Below are positions 7,252 to 16,100 of a stretch of DNA of 64,000 nucleotides, one piece after another (the stretch's first letter is position 1; every line of letters starts with the position of its first letter). The DNA is from Streptomyces sp. CB01635 (GTDB lineage: Bacteria; Actinomycetota; Actinomycetes; Streptomycetales; Streptomycetaceae). A program made the position numbers and the translations under genes. Location of the stretch: NCBI RefSeq assembly GCF_002803065.1, contig NZ_NNBL01000003.1, positions 1,261,461-1,325,460 of the forward strand, written 5' to 3'. The notes below the pieces were generated by a model, which was not told the DNA's origin, did not search any database, and saw only the letters and a list, made by a program, of their open reading frames with translations.

Positions 7252-10200
7252 TCAGCGCAGGGTGAGCCGGGTGAGGCGGGCGTCCCTGGACAGCCGCCCC
7301 TCGACCTTCACAGCGACATACCGCGCCGACGTGTCGAGGCCGAGTGCACGGACACGGCCGCGCCCGTCGGCGCGGCCCGCACCTCGGTAGGCGACACCGT
7401 CGTCGCTGACCTCAACGCTGAGAGCGGGCGCCCCGGCGTCCGTCCAGGTGACCTCGACCGAACGCAACGGCAGCCGCTCGCCAAGGTCGACGACCATGCG
7501 CCCGTCGGGACCGGGCCGCCACGAGGTCGCCGGATTGCCGTCCACCGCCGCGGACGGGTCCGACATGCCGGCAGGCAGTGGACTGGTGGGGAACACGGTG
7601 CGGTCGAGGGCGAGGTCGTCGAGGGGGAAGGCGGTCACGTCGTGAAGACGGAGAGTCGTCTCACGCCCACGCCGCACGACGGCGACCTCGCTGCGGTGCT
7701 GCCCCTCCACGCGAACGCGGCAACTCGCCCCGGAGAGCTGCACGGTGGCGCCGTCCATCACCCGTACGCGCAGTCCAGAGGGCAGCCGTCCCGCACCCGC
7801 CACAGGAGCCAGCGTGAACCGGGGAGCGAGCAACAGGGCCTCAGATGCCTCGACTTCGGCCTGGTAGGTCGTTCCGCCGTCGGTCAGAGTCTGGTCTCCC
7901 TGGAACACCAGACGACGTGCACCGGACTGTGGCACGTCCACCGTCGTGGTGACCGCGTCGCCCGAGAGGTTGAACAGGCTCAGGTGCTCCTGAGTGAATG
8001 CCACCTGGATCGCCTTGCTCCCAGCCCTGGGCGAGGCGATCCGCGCCAGCGCGCGCAGCGTGTTGGCCGACGCACCTGCATATCCCTCGACGACGACCGG
8101 CGCCGCCGGCCCGTCGGCCGCCAGGATCGTGTCGCCGTACACGGCGATCGGATGGTCCGCATCCGATCCGCGCACGACGAGCCCGGCACGCCCATCGATG
8201 TCGAGCCAGCCACCCCGGCTGCTCACATCGGGGACCGGCCAGGCCGCCAGGTCCTCCCAGCGCTCGCCGTCCGCCGACCCCTGCACGCGATACGCGCGCC
8301 CGGCCGCAGCCTCCCAGCGCAGCGTGACGCGGTCGACCTCGCGCTCGGGGCCCAGGTCCACCGTCAACCAGCTGTCGGCACGCGGGCGTTCGGCCTTGGC
8401 GACCGCCCAGCGCGTCGCGAGATCACCGTCGACGGCCAGCTCCGGACCCTTGCCCGGATCGTTCGAGGACGAGGTGGCCGTCGCGCCACGTGCGAGGTCG
8501 GTGCCGTCGGCACCGTCGCGCACCTCGAACGCATACAGGGAGTAGCCGTACGTCGGATCGGGGCGTACCCCGAGCATGCGTATGTGCCGCACGGTGGCGC
8601 GGGAGAAGCTCACCTCGTCGACGCGCGCCGCGGCCGCGGTCGGGGAGGTATCCGCATCCTGCGCGCGCACCTCGACCTCACCCTCCTCGAAACGGTACGT
8701 ACGTGCGCCGTCGAGGCCGGCCATCCCCGGCATGGTCAGGTTGTGCACCTCAAGGTGCCCTTCCCCGGCGGTCGTTCCGGAGGTCGCGTAGACGACGGCG
8801 CCCGTCGGCAGTGTCGTGAAGCCCGCGTATCCACTGTCCAGACGCAGTACCGTGGCGCTGCCGTCGAAGCCGTCGCGCCGGGAGGTGTACGTCCGGACGG
8901 TTCGCCGCGCGACCTTGCCCGTGGTCGCCGGCAGGAACATCGGCGTACCGCCGCTGAGCTTGAACAGCCAGTCGTCGTGGGCCGGTTGCCAGGCGAACTT
9001 CACGAAGCCGGGCTTGCTGACGGCACCCGCCCACGCGGCCCGCGTCTGGTGCGAGACGAGACCAGGACCCGAGCCGAAGTCCGTGACCCCCGACGCCTGG
9101 GCGAAGAGCTCGTCCGCAGACAGCGGCCGGACCCGTTCGCCCTTCGCGGCCGCCCACATGTGCAGGAGATAGCTGATGGCCAGCTCGGCCCGGGCCTCCG
9201 GCTCGTACTTCGGCTCACCCGAGAACTTGGCCAGTCGGTACTCCGGCGGGTACTTCTGGTACGCCTCGAGCCGTTCGGCGAGTGCCTGTTCGGCCCGTGC
9301 CGCCGCCCGGTCGCCCGTCACCTGCGCCAGGAACGCGAGCGGGATCACGTCCCTGCCGTACAGATGCTCGCGGTCGTTCACCATCGGCATCAACGGCTCA
9401 CCGGCGTCACTCATCACCCCCAGCAACGTGCGCCACAGCGGCTGCGCGTTGGGCTGTGCGGTCAGTACCTGCGGCAGCGGCTGCCCGGCGGCCAGGAAGT
9501 GCGCCGCGTTGCGTCCCGAGGTACGCCACAACTCCTCCTGGTAATGCGGGCCGAAGGATCCGTGGTTCTCGACGATGAACGTGTCGTACAGATTCCGGGC
9601 CGTGTTGCGGGAGACGGCTACGCCGTCGACGAGCGCCGGATTGGCGAGATCGGCCGGGGGGAGCCCCGCCTCGTTGCGCGACCAGGTGCCGTAGCCCGAC
9701 TCCCAGTCAGGGCGCCGCGCGTCGTCCGGCGCCCATGCGAGGGCGGGTGCGAGCGTCTGCGCGTACAGCCCCATCTCCTCCAGCTTCGTGTCCCCCACGT
9801 GGCCGCCCTTGAGGCCGTTCGGTGTCCAGTCGCCGGAGTCCGGGTCGTCACCGGTGCCCAACGTCGTTGTGTACGCGGCCTGTTCACGAATAATGGTGTC
9901 GACGTTCGTGCGCGTCGCGCTGTCGAGATCGTCCCAGAGGAGACGCGCGGCAAGGATGAAGTACGACTGGAACGTGGTGTCGAAGAACAGCTTGCGGCCC
10001 CACTGGGTCCCGCCCGTGAGCCGGTTCGACGCCGCGAAGTGCCGGATCGTGGCGAGCGTGCGTGCCTTGAGGGTGTCCCGGTCGACGCCGGCCAGTTCGT
10101 TGTCGTACGTGCCGTGCCTGAGCAGCACCGCATGGCCGAGAACGACGGCGAATCCGAAATCCTTGTCCGTGTAGTGGCCCCGCGCCTCGTCCCACTGCGT

Positions 10201-10401
10201 CTCGGACCAGTGGGTGTGCTGGAGCAGAACGCGGTGGTATGTGGCTGCTGTCTCGTCCGGGGGAGAGGCGGAACCGGGGGAACTGTCCAGAGCCTGGGCG
10301 GAGTTCGCGACGGCGACGGTGGGCAGGGCGGCCAGGGCGCTCGACAGGCCCAGGAGTTGCAGGAATCTCCGGCGGTCGACCTGCATGGGGTGGTGCGACA
10401 T
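7252..10401 (-). CDS. Tat-secreted toroid-type protein with discoidin (F5/8 C-like) domain
   Basis: A 1049-aa exported protein. The N-terminus has the Tat motif DRRRFLQLLG followed by a hydrophobic stretch. Residues from about 45 to 450 are alpha-helical, with conserved aromatic and Asn/His-Gly patterns (ENHGSFGPHYQ, WRTSGRN) resembling the helical toroid of polysaccharide lyases. A beta-rich middle part is followed by a discoidin-like module near residues 600-720 (ATATSSSNDPGKGPELAVDG, then WLTVDLG), and a second similar module closes the protein. Start ATG 10399-10401 has AAAGAGG upstream; an in-frame GTG six codons earlier lacks one. Likely a secreted polysaccharide-acting or -binding protein, with the enzyme class unproven. 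Confidence 0.75.
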   Translation of the reverse strand: MSHHPMQVDRRRFLQLLGLSSALAALPTVAVANSAQALDSSPGSASPPDETAATYHRVLLQHTHWSETQWDEARGHYTDKDFGFAVVLGHAVLLRHGTYDNELAGVDRDTLKARTLATIRHFAASNRLTGGTQWGRKLFFDTTFQSYFILAARLLWDDLDSATRTNVDTIIREQAAYTTTLGTGDDPDSGDWTPNGLKGGHVGDTKLEEMGLYAQTLAPALAWAPDDARRPDWESGYGTWSRNEAGLPPADLANPALVDGVAVSRNTARNLYDTFIVENHGSFGPHYQEELWRTSGRNAAHFLAAGQPLPQVLTAQPNAQPLWRTLLGVMSDAGEPLMPMVNDREHLYGRDVIPLAFLAQVTGDRAAARAEQALAERLEAYQKYPPEYRLAKFSGEPKYEPEARAELAISYLLHMWAAAKGERVRPLSADELFAQASGVTDFGSGPGLVSHQTRAAWAGAVSKPGFVKFAWQPAHDDWLFKLSGGTPMFLPATTGKVARRTVRTYTSRRDGFDGSATVLRLDSGYAGFTTLPTGAVVYATSGTTAGEGHLEVHNLTMPGMAGLDGARTYRFEEGEVEVRAQDADTSPTAAAARVDEVSFSRATVRHIRMLGVRPDPTYGYSLYAFEVRDGADGTDLARGATATSSSNDPGKGPELAVDGDLATRWAVAKAERPRADSWLTVDLGPEREVDRVTLRWEAAAGRAYRVQGSADGERWEDLAAWPVPDVSSRGGWLDIDGRAGLVVRGSDADHPIAVYGDTILAADGPAAPVVVEGYAGASANTLRALARIASPRAGSKAIQVAFTQEHLSLFNLSGDAVTTTVDVPQSGARRLVFQGDQTLTDGGTTYQAEVEASEALLLAPRFTLAPVAGAGRLPSGLRVRVMDGATVQLSGASCRVRVEGQHRSEVAVVRRGRETTLRLHDVTAFPLDDLALDRTVFPTSPLPAGMSDPSAAVDGNPATSWRPGPDGRMVVDLGERLPLRSVEVTWTDAGAPALSVEVSDDGVAYRGAGRADGRGRVRALGLDTSARYVAVKVEGRLSRDARLTRLTLR

Positions 10402-10421
10402 GGGCGGGACCTCTTTCACGC

Positions 10422-10433
10422 GACAACGTTGTC
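10422..10433. promoter_or_regulatory. Perfect 12-bp palindrome, candidate LacI-type operator
   Basis: GACAACGTTGTC is a perfect inverted repeat 21 bases upstream of the start of the secreted discoidin-domain protein. Its core CAACGTTG is also found in front of and inside the LacI gene near 33.1-33.3 kb, which suggests control by a LacI-family repressor. No regulator gene is adjacent. Confidence 0.5.
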
Positions 10434-10888
10434 AGAAGGGAGGTGCCCATTCTTCGATCTGTCGCGCGGAGCGTCAATGGGTGGGAAACCGCTGGTGATC
10501 GAGGGGGTACGCGGTATGCGGCTGGCGGAAGCGGTCCGGGGCCGCCCGGACGGAGGCCCGCGTGGCTCGGGTCGGGTCGAAACAGGAGTCGCAGCGACCC
10601 TGATCTGCCACCGCAGACGGACCAGGAGAGGCAAGCGAGCCGTTCATGGCGCTGCCGCAGGCGCAACCCGTTGACGTACAGAGGGCCGTAGAAGTCGATG
10701 AGCTGGCGATGCTGCGAGATCACCGCCGCACGATGGGCACAGGACAGCTACGACCAGCACCTTTGAGTCGTACCGTTCCCCAGCGAGGAGATGGCCGCGT
10801 ACGCACGCAGAGGCTTCGCCCAGCTGAAGAGGGAACAGGCCCGCCTGCTGGGGCAACGGCACGACAGCTGATCAACTGCAAGGACGTC
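10434..10888. other. 455-bp stretch without a convincing gene
   Basis: No frame here shows both a start and typical codon bias. On the plus strand, one frame ending at 10872 reads MAAYARRGFAQLKREQARLL and continues upstream past a single stop codon as an ordinary-looking peptide, so a decayed gene is possible. I could not recognise its family. The left part is presumably the promoter region of the secreted protein. Confidence 0.4.
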
Positions 10889-11752
10889 TCAGAGCACTGG
10901 CGGCCCCGCCTCGATTCGGCGTAGAACCGGGGTCAGACGGTCCAGGTCGGGGCCGGTCTGGATCTGCCGTTCGTCCCACCAGGTGGCGCCCGCGTCGTGC
11001 AGCGGTCCGATCACGTCCTTGGCTTTCGCCGCGTCCGGGGGCGTGGCGCCGCCGAGCACGAACTCGAACGGTCGGTCCGTCCCGGCCGTACGTTGACTGC
11101 GCACGTAGCTGATCAGTTCCCGTACCTCTGCGGCATCCGGCACATGCCCATGCCGGGCCGTCTCGAACAGCGGCACCGCGCCGTCCCAGCGCGCTGCCCG
11201 CCGCATGGGCGCACGGCGTGGCCAGAATCCGCCTATCCACACCGGGGGAGCGGGCCGCTGCACGGTGGCGGGGAGCATCGTCACGTCCCGGACCTCGTAG
11301 TGCCGGCCGTGGTGGTTCACCGGCTCGCCTGACCACAGGCGCCCCAGCAGCTCCAGCCCCTCGTCCAGTCGCTCGGCGAGGACGCGCGGTTCGGCGGCGT
11401 CGCCGAAACTGCGGTACTCGTCCTCGATCGGACCGCCCAGCCCCGCGGCGAAGATCACCCTGCCGCCGCTGAGCTGGTCCAACGTGGCGACCTGGCGGGC
11501 GAGTTGCTGTGGCCGGTAACGAGGGACCGGCGTCAGCAGGGTGCCCAATCGGATCCGCGAGGTCGCCAGCGCGGCGGCGGTCAGGAGCATCCACGGATCC
11601 CCGAAGGGACGCCCTTGGTGATGCCGGTGCAGCACGTGATCCCAGACGAAGAGTCCGTCCCAGCCCGCCTGTTCGGCGGCGGCCGCTACGGTCGCGACGT
11701 TACGGGGGTCGGCGAAGTCGCCGAAGTTGGGGATGTTGATGGAGAAGCGCAT
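10889..11752 (-). CDS. LLM-class (luciferase-like) oxidoreductase
   Basis: A 287-aa flavin- or F420-dependent monooxygenase of the luciferase-like superfamily, a TIM-barrel fold. Diagnostic segments are the N-terminus SINIPNFGDF, AAAAEQAGWDGLFVWDH (about residues 23-39), IRLGTLLTPVPRYRPQQLAR (65-90) and LSGGRVIFAAGLGG (97-110). The start ATG at 11750-11752 begins exactly at the first barrel strand; upstream in-frame codons look non-coding. It stands alone with no operon partner, so the substrate cannot be guessed. F420 use is common for such proteins in actinobacteria but not shown here. Confidence 0.85.
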   Translation of the reverse strand: MRFSINIPNFGDFADPRNVATVAAAAEQAGWDGLFVWDHVLHRHHQGRPFGDPWMLLTAAALATSRIRLGTLLTPVPRYRPQQLARQVATLDQLSGGRVIFAAGLGGPIEDEYRSFGDAAEPRVLAERLDEGLELLGRLWSGEPVNHHGRHYEVRDVTMLPATVQRPAPPVWIGGFWPRRAPMRRAARWDGAVPLFETARHGHVPDAAEVRELISYVRSQRTAGTDRPFEFVLGGATPPDAAKAKDVIGPLHDAGATWWDERQIQTGPDLDRLTPVLRRIEAGPPVL

Positions 11753-11967
11753 CCCAGCAGGATGCGGTGCAATCGGAACCGGATCCAGAGGTTTTCCCGG
11801 CAGTCCACCGAAATGCGGTAGGCAAGCTGAACGACTACCGGCCTGGGCCGTCCCGGCGGCCGGTCGGCAAACGGCTGCTGCCCGATGAGCGGCGCACGGG
11901 CCAAGGATGTTGACGCATTCCTTGAGGGGGCGTTGGGGGTGGGGTTCTGACGGCGCATGATGAGGCG

Positions 11968-12378
11968 ATGCAGGACGAACAGCGCCGCCCCTTTGATCAG
12001 TTGCCACAACAGCTGCGTGCAGTCGGTCCCGGCTGGCATCCCCTCCTGTTGCGTTTGCATGAAGGCCTCCGCGTCCACGCTGCCGGCTATCGGGTCGACG
12101 ATCTGAAGGAGAAGTTCGGCACGGTGCGGATCCAGGTCTCCGGAGTTCCGGACTCGGCCGGCGGTGAGATCTGTGTGCTTCTTGCCGCGGCCGAGGAACG
12201 TTCTGCCGTCACCTGTGAGTTCTGCGGGGCAGCCGGACGACAGCGGCGCCGCGATGACGCCTCGCTGGGATGGATCAAAACGGTGTGCGACAGCTGCCAT
12301 TGCGCGTGGTCCCAGCACGCGATCATGATCGTGGGCGGCGCCGTGCGCAGCAGACCGGATCGTCGTACGCAGACGTGA
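11968..12378 (+). CDS. Small conserved protein with CxxC pair, unknown function
   Basis: A 136-aa protein not recognised by name but clearly coding. It has the pattern WHPLLLRLHEGL then YRVDDLKEKFGTVR (about residues 23-53), followed by a CEFCGAAGR knuckle (about 83-91) and CDSCH (about 107-111), which could bind one zinc. The same arrangement (short helix, VKEKFG-type motif, CxxC, then a second cysteine motif) occurs in uncharacterised actinobacterial and phage-like proteins, to my memory. The start is uncertain because no strong ribosome site precedes ATG 11968. No operon partners. Confidence 0.65.
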   Translation: MQDEQRRPFDQLPQQLRAVGPGWHPLLLRLHEGLRVHAAGYRVDDLKEKFGTVRIQVSGVPDSAGGEICVLLAAAEERSAVTCEFCGAAGRQRRRDDASLGWIKTVCDSCHCAWSQHAIMIVGGAVRSRPDRRTQT

Positions 12379-12524
12379 CCGGTGGTCCCGGAAGCGGCGC
12401 ACGCTGCCGTCGCAGACCGAGAGCGTGACGACGGAAGCGATCTGTGAGATCGGGTGTCATGTTGAGGCCGGGTGCTGTCAACGTGCCCGAGGAATGACGT
12501 CCTGCTGCCGCATGTGCCGGCTTG

Positions 12525-13307
12525 CTAGGCGGTTTTGACGGATCCGCCGTCGATGAGGTGGTCGGTGCCCGTGGTTGCCGCGGCGCGTGGTGAGGTGAGG
12601 TACGTGACGAGGGCTGCGACCTCGTCCGGTTCGATGAGCCGGTCGATGAGCATGCCGGTCGCCGTGGGGAGTCCGGCCACGAGCTCGGCATGCGGGATGC
12701 CCAGGGACGCCGCGAGCTCCGCTCCGTAGCCGGTGGGGCTCTCCCAGATGGCGGTTCGGACCGGTCCGGGGGAGACGGTGTTCACCCGGACACCTTGCGG
12801 GCCGAATTCCTCCGCGAGTGCCTTGCCGAAGGCGGTGAGTGCGGCCTTGGCGGTGGTGTACGCGATCGGTCCGCTGCTCGGGACACGGGCGCCGATGGAC
12901 GACACGTTCACGATCGCGCCGCGGGTGGCCAGCAGCGCGGGCAGGGCTGCGCGGGTCACACGGACCGTGGCGAAGAAGTTGAGGTCCACCACCTCCGCCC
13001 ACTGCGCGTCGGTCATGTCGAGGAAGCCGCCGCCCAGGCCCCCGTCGCCGCCCCCGACGTTGTTGACCAGGACGTCGATGCCGCCCAGTTCGGTCACGGC
13101 CTCGGTGGCCAGACGCTCCGCCGAGGCCGGATCGGACAGGTCCACCGCCACAGACGTGGCGCCGGTCGACTTCAGTTCCGGTGTGGGGTTACGGGCTGCT
13201 GCGACGACGCGGACGCCTTCGGCGACGAGGGCTCGAACGACGGCCAGCCCGATACCCCGGCTCGCGCCCGTGATCAGCGCGGCCTTGCCGTTCAACTGCA
13301 GGTCCAT
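12525..13307 (-). CDS. SDR-family oxidoreductase
   Basis: A 260-aa classical short-chain dehydrogenase/reductase. The NAD(P)-binding turn TGASRGIG is at residues 13-20, NNVGG at 82-86, and the catalytic Ser137, Tyr150 and Lys154 are all present (NVSSIGA, YTTAK). The C-terminal ATTGTDHLIDGG is the usual final turn. Arg39 after the second strand (VVAAARN) favours NADPH. ATG 13305-13307 has GGAGG upstream. It is divergent from a TetR gene, and the inverted repeat between them suggests the TetR protein represses it. The substrate is unknown. Confidence 0.92.
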   Translation of the reverse strand: MDLQLNGKAALITGASRGIGLAVVRALVAEGVRVVAAARNPTPELKSTGATSVAVDLSDPASAERLATEAVTELGGIDVLVNNVGGGDGGLGGGFLDMTDAQWAEVVDLNFFATVRVTRAALPALLATRGAIVNVSSIGARVPSSGPIAYTTAKAALTAFGKALAEEFGPQGVRVNTVSPGPVRTAIWESPTGYGAELAASLGIPHAELVAGLPTATGMLIDRLIEPDEVAALVTYLTSPRAAATTGTDHLIDGGSVKTA

Positions 13308-13337
13308 GGTGTACCTCCGTAGATAGCTGCGTCCCAT

Positions 13338-13367
13338 GTGATGCGCAATCATTAAAACATGCATCAC
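13338..13367. promoter_or_regulatory. Inverted repeat between SDR and TetR genes, candidate TetR operator
   Basis: GTGATGC, a 16-base AT-rich spacer, then GCATCAC. The repeat sits 31 bases before the SDR start and 81 before the chosen TetR start, in the only AT-rich stretch of the divergent promoter region. Position and shape fit autoregulation by the adjacent TetR protein. Confidence 0.55.
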
Positions 13368-13447
13368 GAATGTCGCAAGTTATCGGTGAGTCGCCACGCC
13401 GTCGTATCCTCATGGAGTCACCCACAGACCCGGAAGGATCGGCACCC

Positions 13448-14035
13448 ATGGCGCTGCCCGCCCCCGCCAAGCCGCTGCGTGCCGACGCCGAGCGGACCGT
13501 TCGAGCGATCCTCGAAGCTGCTGAGCGGGTGCTGTCGGCGAACCCGGCAGCGACGATGGAGCAGGTCGCCGAGGCCGCCGGGGTGGCGCGGACGACCGTG
13601 CACCGGCGGTTCGCCTCACGGGACGCCCTGATCACGGCACTGGCCACATGGGCGACTCAGCGGTTCTACGAGGCCGTCGAGGCCGCCCGGCCGGAGACCG
13701 CCCCGCCGGCGATCGCCCTCTACCAGGTCACCGCGAACGTGCTCCGCGTGAAGATCGGATGGGGCTTCGCCATGGGCGCCGAGCCCACCGGCGCCCCTGA
13801 GGCCGCGCGCGTGCACGCCGAGGTCCTGGCCCGGTGCGAGCTGCTGTTCGCGCGCGCCCGCGATGCGGGCCTTCTTGCGCCCGACACCGATTTGGACTGG
13901 GCGCGGCGCGTCTATTACGCCCTCATCCACGAGGCTGCGGCCGAGGCGCCGGACACCGACGCCGCCGTGGACGCCCTTGCCACACGCGTCGTTGACACCT
14001 TGCTGTACGGCATCGGCAGGCCGGCCACCCGCTGA
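13448..14035 (+). CDS. TetR-family transcriptional regulator
   Basis: A 195-aa regulator. The N-terminal helix-turn-helix covers roughly residues 15-60 (ILEAAERVL, then MEQVAEAAGVARTTVHRRF); the rest is a helical ligand-binding domain. I chose ATG 13448, nine bases after GGAAGGA, which gives the usual TetR length. In-frame ATGs at 13370 and 13412 lack ribosome sites, and the first lies just beyond the putative operator. It is divergent from the SDR gene and probably represses it and itself, with an SDR substrate as a plausible inducer. Confidence 0.88.
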   Translation: MALPAPAKPLRADAERTVRAILEAAERVLSANPAATMEQVAEAAGVARTTVHRRFASRDALITALATWATQRFYEAVEAARPETAPPAIALYQVTANVLRVKIGWGFAMGAEPTGAPEAARVHAEVLARCELLFARARDAGLLAPDTDLDWARRVYYALIHEAAAEAPDTDAAVDALATRVVDTLLYGIGRPATR

Positions 14036-14396
14036 CTGGCTCTTCGAGCGCTCTGCCCTGGCACTTACCTCGGCTGCGCGGTGGATTGCTGTTCAGGTTC
14101 GTACTCACCGGGAAACATGTGACCGACGACGAGTGAGTGGCACCGGAACGATTGCCGCCCGGAGCAAATGGCCCCTGCGGCCGATGGCGAACCCGGGAGG
14201 GATCCTGTCGAGGATCGTGACTACGCCCCCGGTCGGCGACCAGGGGCGTGTGTCGGGCTGCGCTCGTCGTGGCGCGTGTGTGTGAGGGGTTCCGGTAACT
14301 GTCGTCTTGGCGGGCCGCACCCCGGGGGGAGCAGGAGCGGTGCGTGCCGACACGCATCCCGGCCATCCGTCTGCGGTCGGGAAGCGCCGTATCCCG
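14036..14396. other. 361-bp intergenic stretch, nothing recognised
   Basis: This lies between the convergent ends of the TetR gene and the amino-acid ABC ATPase gene. Open frames here show poor codon bias and no recognisable motif. Short GC-rich inverted segments occur, but none forms a convincing long terminator stem. Confidence 0.5.
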
Positions 14397-15194
14397 TCAG
14401 GACTCCGTGAGGGTGTCCGCCGGGCGCAGGACTCGGGCGAGGAACTCCCGGGTGCGCGGGTGGCTGGGGTTGCCGAGGACCTCGTCGGGGCTCCCCTGCT
14501 CGACGATGACGCCGTCGTCCATGAAGACGACACGGTCGGCCACTTCCCGGGCGAAGCCCATTTCGTGGGTCACGACCATCATCGTCATTCCGTCGTCCGC
14601 GAGGCCGCGCATGACGGCGAGGACGTCTCCGACGAGTTCCGGGTCGAGCGCGCTCGTGGGCTCGTCGAACAGCATCAGCTCGGGGCCCATCGACAGGGCG
14701 CGGGCGATGGCAACCCGTTGCTGCTGACCGCCCGACAGTTGTGAGGGGTAGCTGCCTTCCTTGTCAGCGAGTCCGACGCGGGCCAGGTTCTGTCGGGCCA
14801 CCTGTACCGCTTCGGTCTTGTCCCTGCCCAGAACTCGGCGCTGAGTGATCGTCAGGTTGTCCAGGACGCTCAAGTGCGCGAAGAGATTGAACTGTTGGAA
14901 GACCATCCCGATACGGCGACGCAGCCGGTCGATGTCCACATCCGGGTCGGTTATGTCGGTTCCGGCGATGAGGACGCGGCCCTGAGTGGGCTGTTCGAGC
15001 AGGTTGGTGCAGCGCAGCAACGTCGACTTGCCCGACCCGGAAGGGCCGATGACGCACACCACCTCGCCTGTGTCGACAGTGAAGTCGATGCCGCGCAGGA
15101 CCTCGAGGTCACCGAAGGACTTGTGGAGCGCGCGGATCTCGATCGCCCGGGTCGGCGTGGGCGCGGACGTGTCGGTGGTGGTGGCATTCGTCAT
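14397..15194 (-). CDS. Polar amino-acid ABC transporter ATPase (GlnQ-like)
   Basis: A 265-aa ATPase with every expected motif: Walker [10 protein letters not shown] (residues 50-58), Q-loop MVFQQFNLF (97-105), signature LSGGQQQR (153-160), Walker B LMLFDEPT (173-180) and switch histidine in VVTHEMGF (His210). [12 protein letters not shown] is characteristic of glutamine/polar amino-acid importers. The start ATG 15192-15194 has AAGGGG seven bases upstream. It is the third gene of a lipoprotein-permease-ATPase operon. The exact amino acid is not determined by sequence alone. Confidence 0.93.
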   Translation of the reverse strand: MTNATTTDTSAPTPTRAIEIRALHKSFGDLEVLRGIDFTVDTGEVVCVIGPSGSGKSTLLRCTNLLEQPTQGRVLIAGTDITDPDVDIDRLRRRIGMVFQQFNLFAHLSVLDNLTITQRRVLGRDKTEAVQVARQNLARVGLADKEGSYPSQLSGGQQQRVAIARALSMGPELMLFDEPTSALDPELVGDVLAVMRGLADDGMTMMVVTHEMGFAREVADRVVFMDDGVIVEQGSPDEVLGNPSHPRTREFLARVLRPADTLTES

Positions 15195-15248
15195 GCCCGT
15201 CCCCTTGTGTTCTCTCATGGTGCCGGAGGGCTCGCTGGCGCTCATCGC

Positions 15249-16100
15249 CTACCGCGCCTTCGCATGGCCCGCCTCCAGGAGGCGTACCACGTAGCCCAGC
15301 GGGACGGTGATCAGGAGGTAGCAGAGACCGGCCACGAAGATCGGTGTGGTGTTGGCGGTCTCGCTGGCCAAGTCCCGTCCGAACTTGGTGAGTTCGCGGG
15401 TCTGCAGGGAGACGCCCAGGAACAGCACGAGTGACGAGTCCTTGAAGAGAAGGACCAGTTCGTTGGTGAGGGGCGGCACGATGATGCGGAAGGCCTGGGG
15501 GATGACGATCGACCACATGGCCCTCGCGTGGGACATGCCCAGCGTGCGTGCGGCCTCCATCTGGCCGCGGGGCACGGCCTGGATGCCGGCCCTGATGGTT
15601 TCCGCCATGTACGCGGCGGCTACGAGGCCCAGGGCCACGGCGACCTGACCGTACGCGCCGCCGGGGATGGCGAGACCGGGGAACGCCAGGGGGACGCCGA
15701 CCCCGATGAAGATGAAGATCAGCAGGGCGGGCAGTCCGCGGAACACCTCGATGTACAGCGAGGCGAGCCAGCGGTAGGGGGCGACCGAGGAGAGCCGCAT
15801 GAGGGCGATGACCAGTCCGAGTACGAGGCCCACACCGAATCCGGACAAGGTGTACGCCACCGTGTTGGCCAGCGCCACCGTCAGTAGATCCGGGAACATC
15901 CGCTTGGCCACGGACAGTTCGAGGAACTGCTGCTGCAACTGGTGCCAGTCGGCCAGTACGGCGACAGCGATCACCGCGCCGGTCAGGACGACGTACTGCG
16001 CACCGCGGAGCATGCTGCGCCGCCGGCGCGGGGAGAGGCGCGGGCGCGCGGGCGGCTGGGCCGGCGCCTTCCCCGCGACGGGTGCGTGAGAGGAGGTCAC
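15249..16100 (-). CDS. Polar amino-acid ABC transporter permease
   Basis: A 283-aa inner-membrane permease of the His/Glu/Gln importer type, with about five or six membrane segments after a basic, proline-rich cytoplasmic tail of some 45 residues. The EAA loop that docks the ATPase is EAARTLGMSHARAMWSIVIPQAFR, located about two thirds along. The start GTG at 16098-16100 overlaps the stop of the lipoprotein gene (GTGA), so the two are coupled. Only one permease is encoded, so the channel is likely a homodimer. Confidence 0.9.
   Translation of the reverse strand: MTSSHAPVAGKAPAQPPARPRLSPRRRRSMLRGAQYVVLTGAVIAVAVLADWHQLQQQFLELSVAKRMFPDLLTVALANTVAYTLSGFGVGLVLGLVIALMRLSSVAPYRWLASLYIEVFRGLPALLIFIFIGVGVPLAFPGLAIPGGAYGQVAVALGLVAAAYMAETIRAGIQAVPRGQMEAARTLGMSHARAMWSIVIPQAFRIIVPPLTNELVLLFKDSSLVLFLGVSLQTRELTKFGRDLASETANTTPIFVAGLCYLLITVPLGYVVRLLEAGHAKAR

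Noticed and set aside
7642..10674. Plus-strand open frame of 1010 codons antisense to the discoidin-domain gene
   Set aside because: Composition is that of a shadow frame (Arg, Gly, His rich), while the minus strand carries a clear Tat signal and domain motifs.
10644..10924. Small frames between the secreted protein and the luciferase-like gene considered as an insertion-sequence remnant
   Set aside because: No transposase motif, terminal inverted repeat or target duplication was seen. Only a short decayed-gene reading remains possible.
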